A stretch of 64,000 nt of DNA from Streptomyces sp. NBC_00620 (GTDB lineage Bacteria > Actinomycetota > Actinomycetes > Streptomycetales > Streptomycetaceae): positions 1,798,001-1,862,000 of the forward strand of contig NZ_JAPENY010000001.1 of NCBI RefSeq assembly GCF_026341825.1, in the 5' to 3' direction. This document shows, in pieces, positions 1-8,015 of this stretch. The notes beneath the pieces were generated by a model. The model was given only the letters and a program-made list of their open reading frames with translations. It was not told the origin of the DNA and made no database searches. Positions within the stretch are counted from its first letter, which is position 1, and every line of letters begins with the position of its first letter. Position numbers and translations under genes: made by a program.

Positions 1-140
1 GGCGGGGCCTGGTGATCGTGGAGGCGGTCACCGACCGGTGGGGGTGGACCCCGCTGCCGGGGCGGGCGGGGAAGACGGTGTGGTTCGAGTGTCACGTCAA
101 GCGGGATCCACCGCCGGGGGGCGGCGGGCGGTGGGCGTGA
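1..140 (+). CDS. ATP-binding regulator, RsbW/HATPase-like (5' truncated)
   Basis: Only the last 45 codons are inside the window; the reading frame runs from base 3 to TGA at 138-140. The residues RGLVIVEAVTDRWGW form the glycine-rich G2 box of histidine-kinase-like ATPases, and GKTVWFEC is the strand that closes the fold, as in the short anti-sigma/serine-kinase proteins common in Streptomyces. The tail is Pro/Gly-rich. Related ATPase domains lie at 36721-37155 and at the C-terminus of 41595-43769. The partner sigma or anti-sigma antagonist cannot be seen. Confidence 0.75.
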   Translation, partial: RGLVIVEAVTDRWGWTPLPGRAGKTVWFECHVKRDPPPGGGGRWA

Positions 141-183
141 ACGCCGCCATACAGGTCACAGCCAGCCGGTCTACGCTGCGTTC

Positions 184-1428
184 ATGACCTCTGCCGCCGC
201 ACGCGCCGCACTGGAACTCACCGACGGCCTCCCGGTCTCCGCTCTGGAGGACTTCTACCGGGACCTGCACCGCCACCCGGAACTGGCCTTCGAGGAACAC
301 CGCACGGCGGCCAAACTGACCGAGCGGCTCGCCGGAGCGGGGTTCGAGACGGCCAAGGGCATCGGCGGTACCGGAGTCGCCGGGGTGCTGCGCAACGGCG
401 AGGGCCCGACCGTGCTGCTGCGCGCCGACATGGACGCGCTGCCGGTGACCGAGCAGACCGGCCTTGCGTACGCCTCCGGGACGCCCGGTGTGATGCACGC
501 CTGCGGGCACGACATGCACGTGACCTGGCTGGCCGGCGCGGCGGCGGCGCTGGCCGCCGGACGTGACGCCTGGTCCGGGACGCTGCTGGTGGTCGGCCAG
601 CCCGCCGAGGAGTCCGGCAAGGGTGCGGCGGCGATGGTCACGGACGGGCTCTACGACCGCTTTCCGCGCCCCGACGTCCTGCTCGGCCAGCATGTGGCAC
701 CCGGGCCCGCGGGTCTGTACGCGCATGTGCCGGGGCTGATCATGTCGGCGACGACGGACGTCGACATCGTGGTGCACGGGCGGGGCGGGCACGGGTCGCG
801 GCCGGAGACGACCGTCGACCCGGTGGTGACCGCCGCGTACATCGTGACCCGGCTGCAGACCGTAGTCAGCCGCGAGATCGCCCCGCGCGAGTCGACCGTG
901 CTGACCGTCGGCCGCATCGAGGCGGGCACGGCCTCGAACATCATCCCCGCCACCGCCCGTATCTCCCTCAACCTCCGTACGCAGTCCGAGGCGGTCCGGG
1001 ACCGGATGCTCGCCGCCATCCGCCGCATCGCCGAGGGCGAGTGCCATGCCGCGGGCTGCCCGCGCGGGCCCGAGGTGACGCTGGGCAACAGCTTCCCGGC
1101 GACGGTGAACGACGCGGAGACCGACCACCGTGTCGCCGGCGTCCACCGCGAGGTGTTCGGCGAGGCCACCGTCTTCGACCCCGGCCCGGCGATGGGCAGC
1201 GAGGACTTCTCGCAGCTCGCGGAGGGCAAACTGCCGTACGCCTACTGGTTCGTGACGAGCACCCCGGCCGCGGTGTGGGACGAGGCACCGGGCGAGGACC
1301 TGATGACGAAGTTCGACGCCGTCCCCAGCAACCACAGCCCGCTCTTCGCCCCCGACCTGTCCGTGGTCGCACCGGGCGTACGCACGCTGGTGTCCGGCGC
1401 GCTCGCGTACCTCGCCCCCGCCAACTAG
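184..1428 (+). CDS. M20-family amidohydrolase (hippurate/N-acyl-amino-acid hydrolase type)
   Basis: 414 aa, the normal length for this family. It contains HACGHDMH (residues 105-112) with the metal-binding Cys/His, AEESGKG (141-147) with the catalytic Glu pair, a conserved QHVAPG histidine near 168, a GRGGH dimerisation segment near 200, and GSEDFS near the C-terminus. The expected reaction is metal-dependent hydrolysis of an N-acyl amino acid or related amide in the cytoplasm; the substrate is unknown. The start is ATG 184. It has no ribosome-binding site, but TACGCT lies at 172-177, so the mRNA may be leaderless. Its TAG stop overlaps the stop of the convergent gene at 1425 through a shared CTAG. 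Confidence 0.9.
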   Translation: MTSAAARAALELTDGLPVSALEDFYRDLHRHPELAFEEHRTAAKLTERLAGAGFETAKGIGGTGVAGVLRNGEGPTVLLRADMDALPVTEQTGLAYASGTPGVMHACGHDMHVTWLAGAAAALAAGRDAWSGTLLVVGQPAEESGKGAAAMVTDGLYDRFPRPDVLLGQHVAPGPAGLYAHVPGLIMSATTDVDIVVHGRGGHGSRPETTVDPVVTAAYIVTRLQTVVSREIAPRESTVLTVGRIEAGTASNIIPATARISLNLRTQSEAVRDRMLAAIRRIAEGECHAAGCPRGPEVTLGNSFPATVNDAETDHRVAGVHREVFGEATVFDPGPAMGSEDFSQLAEGKLPYAYWFVTSTPAAVWDEAPGEDLMTKFDAVPSNHSPLFAPDLSVVAPGVRTLVSGALAYLAPAN

Positions 1429-2609
1429 CCGGCGAGTTGTTCCGTCGCCTGCAGCTCGTTCAGGTGCCGCTGCACGTGACTCAACGCGCCCTCACGACGC
1501 CCGGGGACCCGACGGCGCAACTCGGCCAGCTCGGGCCCGAGTTCACGGGCCCGAGCCGAGTCACGGATGCTGCCCCACTGGTGATGGGCACGGTCGGCGG
1601 CCGTCTCGACGGCCGCCGCGTCCGGTGCCTGCCCCGCACCGAGCCGCCCGTTCGCAACAGCGAGCCAGGTCCGGCAACTACGGACCGGATCCCCCGCGAA
1701 CATAGCCAGATCCGCACGAACTTCCATCCAGTGCAGCACCTGCTCGGAGCCGACCCCGTGCGCGCGCAGCGCGTCCTGTTCACACTGGCCGGCCAGCGCA
1801 TCGGCGTCACCATGCCGCTCGCCCTGCACGGCCGCGGCAATGAGGGCGTGGGGATCAGGTTCCAGCCCGTCCGGCGTTTGAGGACGAGGCCGTTCAGGCC
1901 GATAGGGGGGTCTGGGGGCGAAGCCCCCAGGAACGGGACGGGAAGGGGCGGAGGGGGCGAAAAACCCCACCCCGGCCCCAACTCCGGGCTCCAGCACCAC
2001 GTCCCCGTACCCACCCTCCCCCACGATCCGCGACAGCGCCTGCTGGTGAAGCTGCGCAACCGGCGGCCGGTACCCACTGCGGAGAAGCGTGGCGACGGCC
2101 TTCATGTACGCCGGTGACGCCACAGTGCGGCGGGCCGGAGGCGGAGCAACGCGCCCGTACAGAGCGCAGGTCGGCCCCGCGGTGAGCGGGTGGGCGGCGA
2201 GATGCTGCCAGGCCTCCGGATCGGCGTGCAGGTCGACCACCAGCGTGCTGGTACCCGGCGGCCGCAACCGCAGCTCCTCGGCGATCCAGTGCCAGGGAAA
2301 GGCGGTATAGCGAACCGTCGCCGCCGTGGTCCGGGCGAGAGCGAGGTGGGGAAGACGCTGGCGCCGGTCCAGCTGAAGCTGGCCGGTCACGAACACCGTC
2401 AGCGGTCCGGGGGCCGCAGCCGCAGCCCGCAGCCGGGTGAGCACGGCCTGCGGCTCCAGCGGATCGGCCAGTTCCACCACGTTCGCGGTGTCCGCGCCGG
2501 ACAGCACCGCGGGGGACACCGCCGCGAGTACGGGAAGCACGGACGCCGCGTCCACCAGACGCCCCTTGCCCACCGGCGAGGCCGCGAGAAGCAGCACGGT
2601 TCCGGGCAT
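1425..2609 (-). CDS. Conserved hypothetical protein carrying an in-frame dispersed repeat
   Basis: 394 aa; the family is not recognised. The N-terminal ~210 residues look like a compact alpha/beta domain with hydrophobic strands (TVLLLAAS, LTVFVTGQ, STLVVDLHAD). The C-terminal ~145 residues are alpha-helical and Ala/Arg-rich, like TPR-type bundles. Residues ~213-250 are translated from a copy of a dispersed intergenic repeat (1864-1980), giving a Pro/Arg/Gly-rich insert between the two parts. I chose ATG 2609 over ATG 2624 because GGGAGGG sits 5 nt before it, and the upstream ATG has no such signal. The gene is convergent with the amidohydrolase, sharing a CTAG at the stops. Confidence 0.6.
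   Translation of the reverse strand: MPGTVLLLAASPVGKGRLVDAASVLPVLAAVSPAVLSGADTANVVELADPLEPQAVLTRLRAAAAAPGPLTVFVTGQLQLDRRQRLPHLALARTTAATVRYTAFPWHWIAEELRLRPPGTSTLVVDLHADPEAWQHLAAHPLTAGPTCALYGRVAPPPARRTVASPAYMKAVATLLRSGYRPPVAQLHQQALSRIVGEGGYGDVVLEPGVGAGVGFFAPSAPSRPVPGGFAPRPPYRPERPRPQTPDGLEPDPHALIAAAVQGERHGDADALAGQCEQDALRAHGVGSEQVLHWMEVRADLAMFAGDPVRSCRTWLAVANGRLGAGQAPDAAAVETAADRAHHQWGSIRDSARARELGPELAELRRRVPGRREGALSHVQRHLNELQATEQLAG
1864..1980 (-). repeat. Dispersed Streptomyces repeat, family A, copy 1 (inside a CDS)
   Basis: Shares long identical blocks with 56859-56955: CCGGCGTTTGAGGA, GGGGCGAAGCCCC or its variant GGGGCGGAGCCCC, ACGGGACGGG, and AGGGGCGGAGGGGGCGAAAA. The GGGGC-GAAG-CCCC part can form a hairpin. 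This copy lies within the gene at 1425-2609 and is read without a stop codon; the other copy is intergenic between convergent genes. Confidence 0.85.
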
Positions 2610-2692
2610 AGGTTCCCTCCCCATCGATCACGTACGCCAGCACCGTAACCGCTGCGCCTGCAAAGGGGGGCGGCAGGAGTGCAAACGCCCGG

Positions 2693-3952
2693 CTATGACG
2701 GGGCTTGTACCTCGCCCGGGGGTGGCAGCCGACGTCGTACGGCGAAGATCGTCGTGTCGTCGGCGAGGCGGCCGCCGCAGTGCCGCAGGGTGGCGTCGCG
2801 GACGAACTGCACGAGGCGCTGCGGATCGGCGATGTCCGGGTCCTCGGCCGCGGCGCGGGCCACGCTGTCGCGGAGCGGGTAGAACACATCGGCGGAGTCG
2901 CGGGCCTCGGTCACCCCGTCCGTGACGAGGAGCAGGGTCTCGCCGGGGGCGAGCGGGACGGTGATCAGCGGCGGCGGGTGGTACGTCAACTCGCTGAGCC
3001 CGAGCGGGAGTCCGTCGCCGGGCGGCAGCGAACGCACCCCGCCGTGGGAGATCACGAGCGGCGGTTCGTGGCCGAAGTTGATGACCTCGACGGTGCCGGG
3101 GGAGACCGGCAGAACCGGAGCCTCGGGCTCCGGCTCGCTCGTACCGTCCCGCCGGGTCGGGCCGCGCCACTCGGTCCTGGGGAAGCCGACCAGGATCGCC
3201 GTCGCGAAGCGGTCGTCGTCGTCGTAGCCGAGCGAGGCGCAGTAGTGGACGTGCCGGAGCATGCGGGTCTCCAGGCGGTCGGAGACGGTGCGCAGGCGGG
3301 GCTCGTGGTACGCCGACTCGCGGAAGGTGCCCAGCAGCGCGGCCGCCGCCTCCACCGCCGAGAGCCCCTTGCCCTGGACGTCGCCGAGGAGGACGCGGGT
3401 GCCGTGAAGGCCCGGCTGGATGTCGTAGAAGTCGCCGCCGACGCGGGCCTCGCTGTCGGCGGCGAGGTACACGGCCGCGTGGTCGAGGCCGCCCCAGCCC
3501 GGCGCCAGCGGGCGCAGCAGGGTGCGCCGGGTGGTCTCGGCGACGTCCTTCATGTGCAGCATCCGCTGTTCGCCGCGGACCCGGACCGCGCAGGCCAGCG
3601 TGGCGAGGATGCCGCCCACCGCGACGAGGATGAAGTCGGGCAGGCCGGTCTGGTACTGGTGCGGCCAGGAGGTGTCCACGGCGAAGTAGGTGAGCAGCGA
3701 GAGCACGGCGAACGCCCCCGTGCCCCACACCCCGCAGATCGCCGCCGCGATACCCGGCACGAGCACGATCCAGGAGATGATCCGGAACTCGCCGGAGGTG
3801 TTCGCGTCGGCGAGCGTGATGCCGATGAGGAGGAGCAGCGGCGGCACCCAGGCCACGCTGTGGCCGCGCAGCCGCAGGATCCTCTGCCGCTGGACCGGGT
3901 CCGTCCGTCCGGCGGGAGGCAGTTGCTCGATGACGGTCCGCCGGCCGCCCAC
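2693..3952 (-). CDS. Membrane-anchored SpoIIE-type PP2C phosphatase
   Basis: 419 aa. Three to four hydrophobic segments span roughly residues 30-125 (WVPPLLLLIGITLADA, ISWIVLVPGIAAAICGVWG, FILVAVGGILATLACAV). A SpoIIE/PP2C domain follows, with GGDFYDI, LLGDVQGKGLSAVE, FGHEPPL, LLLVTDGVTEARD and RLADDTTIFAV, the metal-binding Asp and Gly motifs of serine phosphatases that dephosphorylate anti-anti-sigma factors. The open frame extends upstream into antisense sequence of the neighbouring gene. I chose GTG 3952 because GGAAGGGCGAG precedes it, just after the upstream gene ends at 3982. The likely role is a membrane sensor feeding a partner-switching sigma-factor circuit; the partner is unknown. 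Confidence 0.88.
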   Translation of the reverse strand: MGGRRTVIEQLPPAGRTDPVQRQRILRLRGHSVAWVPPLLLLIGITLADANTSGEFRIISWIVLVPGIAAAICGVWGTGAFAVLSLLTYFAVDTSWPHQYQTGLPDFILVAVGGILATLACAVRVRGEQRMLHMKDVAETTRRTLLRPLAPGWGGLDHAAVYLAADSEARVGGDFYDIQPGLHGTRVLLGDVQGKGLSAVEAAAALLGTFRESAYHEPRLRTVSDRLETRMLRHVHYCASLGYDDDDRFATAILVGFPRTEWRGPTRRDGTSEPEPEAPVLPVSPGTVEVINFGHEPPLVISHGGVRSLPPGDGLPLGLSELTYHPPPLITVPLAPGETLLLVTDGVTEARDSADVFYPLRDSVARAAAEDPDIADPQRLVQFVRDATLRHCGGRLADDTTIFAVRRRLPPPGEVQAPS

Positions 3953-3981
3953 CTCGCCCTTCCGTCTCTTCCTCGCGCCCG

Positions 3982-4620
3982 TCAGTACGCGACCGACATA
4001 CGGGCGCGAGGATGGGCGTCCTTCTCCAGCTCGTCGACGAAGGCGACCGCGTAGTCCTCGGCGCTGATCCGGCTGTTGCCGTGCTCGTCGGTGAGCAGCT
4101 GGTCGCCGCCGATGCGGAACCGGCCCGTGCGTTGGCCGGGGGCGATCGCCGCGGCGGGCGAGACGTAGGTCCAGTCGAGGCCGTCGTCGAGGCCCCGGTA
4201 GAAGGTGAGGGCGTCGCGCTGGGCGAGGGCCTCGGGGAGGTAGGCCTCGGGGAAGCCGGGCTGGTCCGCCGCCGCCTGACCCGGGGCGACCTCCAGGCTG
4301 CCCGCGCCACCGGCGACCACGAGCCGCCGTACACCGGCCGCCCTGACGCCCTCCACCAGCGACTGGGTCAGTGCGAGGTAGGGGCCGCGGGGATCCGTGC
4401 CGTCCCTGGGCGGCGCGCACGCGGACGCCACCGCGTCCGCGCCCGCCGCCAGCTCCGTCACCTTCGCCGGGTCCGAGACGTCCGCCGCCGCCGTGATGAC
4501 ACCGGGGACCGGGGACTGCCCGGACCGGCTCACGGCGATGACCTGGTGTCCGCGTGCCGACGCCTCCGTGGCGATACGGCTGCCGACCATGCCGGTGGCG
4601 CCGAAGAGTACGAGCTTCAT
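3982..4620 (-). CDS. NAD(P)-dependent oxidoreductase, atypical SDR/NmrA-like
   Basis: 212 aa beginning MKLVLFGATGMVGSRIA, a Rossmann-fold nucleotide-binding motif (GATGMVG, residues 8-14) typical of atypical short-chain dehydrogenases with NAD(P)H-binding folds. GAGSLEV-like and YVSPAA segments match the middle of this family. ATG 4620 is preferred over the longer frame from 4656 because the conserved first beta-strand starts there. It is followed after 29 nt by the SpoIIE phosphatase in the same direction, possibly co-transcribed. Substrate unknown; some members are redox sensors with no catalysis. Confidence 0.82.
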   Translation of the reverse strand: MKLVLFGATGMVGSRIATEASARGHQVIAVSRSGQSPVPGVITAAADVSDPAKVTELAAGADAVASACAPPRDGTDPRGPYLALTQSLVEGVRAAGVRRLVVAGGAGSLEVAPGQAAADQPGFPEAYLPEALAQRDALTFYRGLDDGLDWTYVSPAAAIAPGQRTGRFRIGGDQLLTDEHGNSRISAEDYAVAFVDELEKDAHPRARMSVAY

Positions 4621-4725
4621 GAAGCCCAGCGAAACACGCTGCCCCGACCACCGCATCCCGACTTGCCAGCCGCCCGGGCGAGGTGTGCCCTGGAGGCAGG
4701 GGCGAGGAGAGAGAGGAGTGCTCCC

Positions 4726-5202
4726 ATGGCTCAGGCAGCACCCGCATCACCGGCGTCAGGGACACCGCGTTCCCGGCCACGTACATCCGGAGCGGATCAG
4801 CCCGGCTTCCTGTACGACCTCATGGGCCCGCGGGCCGCGAGCATCGTGAAATGGGCGATGCCCGTGGTCGGCGGGCTCATCTACGGCTTCTGGGCGGCGG
4901 CCATCAACCGCGACACCGGCGCGATCACGGGCTGGAACGTGCTGTTCGGGTTCGTGTGCGCGATCGCGTTCGCCGCGGCCTGGATCGGCGTACGCATGAT
5001 GGCTCCGCTGATGAGGCGCGAGCTGCACGCGCTGATGTGGATGGCGTTCGCGGGTATCGCGTTCGGTTTCATCTACAGCCAGACCGGCGCGACCATCCTG
5101 CGGTCCGTGCTCATGTCCCTCGCGGTCGCGGCGAGCGTGTACGTGGTGCTCTTCTACCGCTACTACACCCACGAGGACGCCGAGGGTCACCGGGTGAACT
5201 GA
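4726..5202 (+). CDS. Small integral membrane protein
   Basis: 158 aa with a GAGAGGAG ribosome-binding site before ATG 4726. A 30-residue Ala/Pro/Ser-rich cytoplasmic head precedes four predicted membrane spans (VVGGLIYGFWAAAI, VLFGFVCAIAFAAAWIGV, LMWMAFAGIAFGFIYS, VLMSLAVAASVYVVLFYRYY). The C-terminus is short and charged. No enzymatic motif is visible. It is transcribed divergently from the SDR gene and ends just before a strong bidirectional terminator. Function unknown. Confidence 0.75.
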   Translation: MAQAAPASPASGTPRSRPRTSGADQPGFLYDLMGPRAASIVKWAMPVVGGLIYGFWAAAINRDTGAITGWNVLFGFVCAIAFAAAWIGVRMMAPLMRRELHALMWMAFAGIAFGFIYSQTGATILRSVLMSLAVAASVYVVLFYRYYTHEDAEGHRVN

Positions 5203-5230
5203 CCCGCCGACCCCCGACGTACGGCACACA

Positions 5231-5265
5231 CGAGGCCCCGGCGCAGCAGCCGGGGCCTCGTGTTT
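5231..5265. terminator. Bidirectional intrinsic-type terminator
   Basis: Perfect 12-bp inverted repeat CGAGGCCCCGGC (5231-5242) with a 6-nt loop, followed by TGTTT. It lies between convergent genes ending at 5202 and 5275. Confidence 0.85.
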
Positions 5266-5274
5266 GTCCCTCAC

Positions 5275-5877
5275 TCACCTGCCCCCTGGGATCCAGTCCC
5301 AGGAGCTCGAAGAGGAGCCGGAAGCGCTGAAGCTCCACGAGCCGGAGACGCTGAAACTCCAGGAACCTGAACTGGACGAACTGGACGAACTCCAGTCGGA
5401 GTCACCGTTGTTCCAGCCGCTGTTCCTGTTGCTGTCGTTGTTCCAGCTGTTGTCGCCGTTCTTCCAGTTGTCGTCGTCCCAGGCCCCGTCCTTCCAGCCG
5501 GGGCACGGGTCCTGACAGCTGGGCACCCACTGCCTGCCGGTGTCCACGAAGGCGGCGCTTGCCCATCCCTGCGCCCCGACGAGCCAGTACCAGTCCGTGT
5601 TGCCGAAGATGCTCTGTCCCTGCACCGCGCACAGGACGCGGTCCTGACTGCCCGGCGAGAGCCTGTCGACCAGGGACGAGTTCGCGTTGGGCTGCTGTCG
5701 TACGTTCAGATCGCCTCGGGAGACGACGGTGCCCCATATGGGACTGTCCGAGCCGCCGCCACCGGAGGTGTGAGCCGACGGGACCGCCGCCGCCGAGGTG
5801 CCCGCCACGGCGACGGTGATGACGCCGCCGGTGAACAGGGCCACGGCAAGGGTCCGCAGGGCCGGGGTGGTGCGCAT
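5275..5877 (-). CDS. Secreted SH3b-domain protein with Trp/Asn/Ser low-complexity tail
   Basis: 200 aa. The start at ATG 5877 follows a strong AGGAGG ribosome-binding site. A Sec signal peptide occupies residues 1-~31 (LRTLAVALFTGGVITVAVAGTSAAA). A bacterial SH3-type domain follows (GDLNVRQQPN, WYWLVGAQGWASAAFVDTG), a fold used extracellularly for peptidoglycan or surface binding. The final ~75 residues are very unusual: acidic Asp/Asn/Trp-rich repeats and then Ser/Gly/Trp/Phe repeats (GSWSFS twice). The overlapping plus-strand frame (Leu/Glu/Pro-rich) is a shadow of this repeated DNA. Probably a cell-wall-associated structural or binding protein. Confidence 0.8.
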   Translation of the reverse strand: MRTTPALRTLAVALFTGGVITVAVAGTSAAAVPSAHTSGGGGSDSPIWGTVVSRGDLNVRQQPNANSSLVDRLSPGSQDRVLCAVQGQSIFGNTDWYWLVGAQGWASAAFVDTGRQWVPSCQDPCPGWKDGAWDDDNWKNGDNSWNNDSNRNSGWNNGDSDWSSSSSSSSGSWSFSVSGSWSFSASGSSSSSWDWIPGGR

Positions 5878-6029
5878 ATCGGCCTCCTTTTCCCCAGAAC
5901 CAGGTAACACCCGTTCGGGTGAGGCCTCCACCGGAGAGCGTGCGGGCCGTGCGGTTACTGGGCTGTGGGCGGGTGCCGGGCGCGCGGTGATCCCATACCG
6001 GGGTCCCTGGCCCCCGTACGGCTTGTCAT

Positions 6030-6995
6030 ATGCGCCCATTTGCAGCCAAACCGCTCGCGCGAGGCGCCCCCGAGGCCTTGCCTGGTGGGGTGTCCCACCG
6101 TGCCCGCAGCGCCCTTTCGGCCGCGCTGATCGTCCTCGCCTGCCTGCTCACGCCGCTGGGCGCGCTCTCGGCCTGGGCGCTGTACGGGATCGGCGACACG
6201 GCCCGTTACGAGGCCACGATGGCGCCGCTGGCCGCCGACGCGGACGTACGGGACGCGATCGCGGCCGGGGTCACGGACGGGATCATGCGGGAGGTCCACG
6301 TACGGCCGCGGATGCAGGGTCCGGTGAACTCCTTCGTGCGGGACGCGGTGCGCTCGTTCACGCAGACCGAGGCGTACCGCACGGCCTGGGAGGCCGCGAA
6401 CATCGCCGCGCACGACGCCCTGATGCGGGCGCTGCGCGACGACAGCGAGGGCCCGGTGACCGTCGACCTCGCGACCGTCACCGAGCGCGTGAAGCGCCAA
6501 CTCGCCGACGACCACATGCCGTTGGCGAACCGTATCCCCGTCGAGCACACCCGGCTCACGGTGCTCGCGGCCGAGGATCTGACCCGGCTCCGGAAGGGTT
6601 TCCACGTGCTCGAAGTCGCCGCGTTCTGGCTGCCGGCCGCCTCGGTCGTCCTCACCCTCGCCGGGATCCTCGTCGCGGTGTGCCGCCGCCGCGCGGTGCT
6701 CTCGACAGGGCTCGGCACCGCGCTGGGCGCCGCGCTGCTCGGCGTGGCGATCGCCGTCGGCCGCCGGCTCACCCTCGCCGACCTGCCGCCCGGCGTCTCC
6801 CCCACGGCGGCGGGCGCGGTGTACGACGCCCTCACGTCCACGCTCCGCCTGGCCTGCTGGCTGCTCCTCGCACTCGGCGTCACCGTGGCCGCCGCCGCAC
6901 TGCTCACGGGCGCGTACGCACGGCACCGGCGGGCGGGCACGGAGGAGGTGCCCGCGGAAGCTCCGGTGGAAGGAGCGTCGCGGGTCCGGGCCTGA
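6030..6995 (+). CDS. Integral membrane protein, unknown function
   Basis: 321 aa. One membrane span lies near residues 28-52 (ALIVLACLLTPLGALSAWALYG), then a ~150-residue charged, largely helical extracytoplasmic domain, then three spans (LEVAAFWLPAASVVLTLAGIL, LGTALGAALLGVAIAV, LACWLLLALGVTVAAAALLTGAY). The topology resembles actinobacterial sensor-like proteins, but no enzymatic or metal-binding motif is visible. ATG 6030 has a poor ribosome-binding site; an in-frame GTG at 6090, just before the first span, is an alternative start. It ends 60 nt before the alpha/beta hydrolase. Confidence 0.7.
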   Translation: MRPFAAKPLARGAPEALPGGVSHRARSALSAALIVLACLLTPLGALSAWALYGIGDTARYEATMAPLAADADVRDAIAAGVTDGIMREVHVRPRMQGPVNSFVRDAVRSFTQTEAYRTAWEAANIAAHDALMRALRDDSEGPVTVDLATVTERVKRQLADDHMPLANRIPVEHTRLTVLAAEDLTRLRKGFHVLEVAAFWLPAASVVLTLAGILVAVCRRRAVLSTGLGTALGAALLGVAIAVGRRLTLADLPPGVSPTAAGAVYDALTSTLRLACWLLLALGVTVAAAALLTGAYARHRRAGTEEVPAEAPVEGASRVRA

Positions 6996-7055
6996 CCGCA
7001 CCCACACCCCTCTCATTGCACTAGACCAAAGACCTTATTGCACTGGGGAGTTGGT

Positions 7056-7880
7056 GTGTCTAGGGTCGTGACCACGGCATCCGAAGTCCCGCCCCACGAC
7101 TCCTCGTACCTCGCCCACGCGGACGAAGGCGACGCCGACTCCACGGCGCTCCCCCTCGTCCTCATCCACGGCCACCCCTTCGACCGCACGATGTGGGCCC
7201 CGCAGATCACCGCGTTCGCCCCCTCCCGGCGGGTCGTCGCCCCCGACCTGCGCGGCTACGGCGCGTCCCCGGTGGTGCCCGGCGTCACCCCGCTCTCCAC
7301 GTTCGCCGAGGACATCGCGGCGCTCCTCGACGACCTGGGCGTCGAGGAGTTCGTCCTCGCCGGTCTTTCGATGGGCGGGCAGATCGTCATGGAGTGCTAC
7401 CGGCAGTTCCCCGAGCGCATCCGGGGTCTGGTCCTCGCGGACACCTTCCCGGCCGCCGAGACGCCGGAGGGCAAGAAGACGCGGAACGCGATGGCGGACC
7501 GGCTGCTGCGCGAGGGGATGCGCGGATACGCCGACGAGGTGCTGCGCAAGATGGTCGCGCCGTACGCGGACGCGGAGGTCGCGGCGCACGTGCACCGCAT
7601 GATGACCGCAACCTCACCCGAGGGCGCGGCGGCGGCCCTGCGCGGCCGCGCGGAACGCCCCGACTACCGCTCACTGCTGACCGGGGTCACGGTCCCGGCC
7701 CTCGTGGTCGTGGGCGCCGACGACGAGTTCACACCGGTCTCCGACGCGGAGGCGATGCACGCGGCGCTCCCCGACTCCACGCTCCAGGTGATCGACTCGG
7801 CGGCGCACATGCCGAACCTGGAGCGCCCGGAAGAGTTCAACGAGGCACTGGCGGGCTTCCTGGCACGGCTGGACCGCTGA
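7056..7880 (+). CDS. Alpha/beta-hydrolase fold protein
   Basis: 274 aa. The motifs are LVLIHGHPFDRTMW (oxyanion-hole HG), DLRGYG, the nucleophile elbow GLSMGGQ with the catalytic Ser, GADDEFTP with the acid Asp, and a C-terminal SAAHMPNLE with the catalytic His, so the Ser-Asp-His triad is complete. It is cytoplasmic, with no signal peptide. GTG 7056 is chosen because GGGGAG lies 5 nt before it; TTG 7038 would also keep the frame. Similar proteins hydrolyse esters, lactones or haloalkanes; the substrate cannot be assigned here. Confidence 0.85.
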   Translation: MSRVVTTASEVPPHDSSYLAHADEGDADSTALPLVLIHGHPFDRTMWAPQITAFAPSRRVVAPDLRGYGASPVVPGVTPLSTFAEDIAALLDDLGVEEFVLAGLSMGGQIVMECYRQFPERIRGLVLADTFPAAETPEGKKTRNAMADRLLREGMRGYADEVLRKMVAPYADAEVAAHVHRMMTATSPEGAAAALRGRAERPDYRSLLTGVTVPALVVVGADDEFTPVSDAEAMHAALPDSTLQVIDSAAHMPNLERPEEFNEALAGFLARLDR

Positions 7881-8015
7881 CACGGCTGGACGGCTGGACG
7901 GCTGACACGGCTACGCCCGAAGCGGCGGCTCACCCGTTCGGCCCACCCCTGATGCGAGGCCCCGCCCCCGGGGCGAACCTGCGAGGGAACTCCAGGCCCG
8001 CCCCGAGGAGACCCC

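Noticed and set aside
3953..4786. Extending the SpoIIE phosphatase to a 697-residue protein
   Set aside because: The extra N-terminus is an antisense reading of the SDR gene and membrane protein, rich in Arg/Gly, with no domain.
5264..5515. Plus-strand Leu/Glu/Pro-rich small ORF
   Set aside because: Antisense shadow of the Ser/Trp-rich tail of the SH3b protein.
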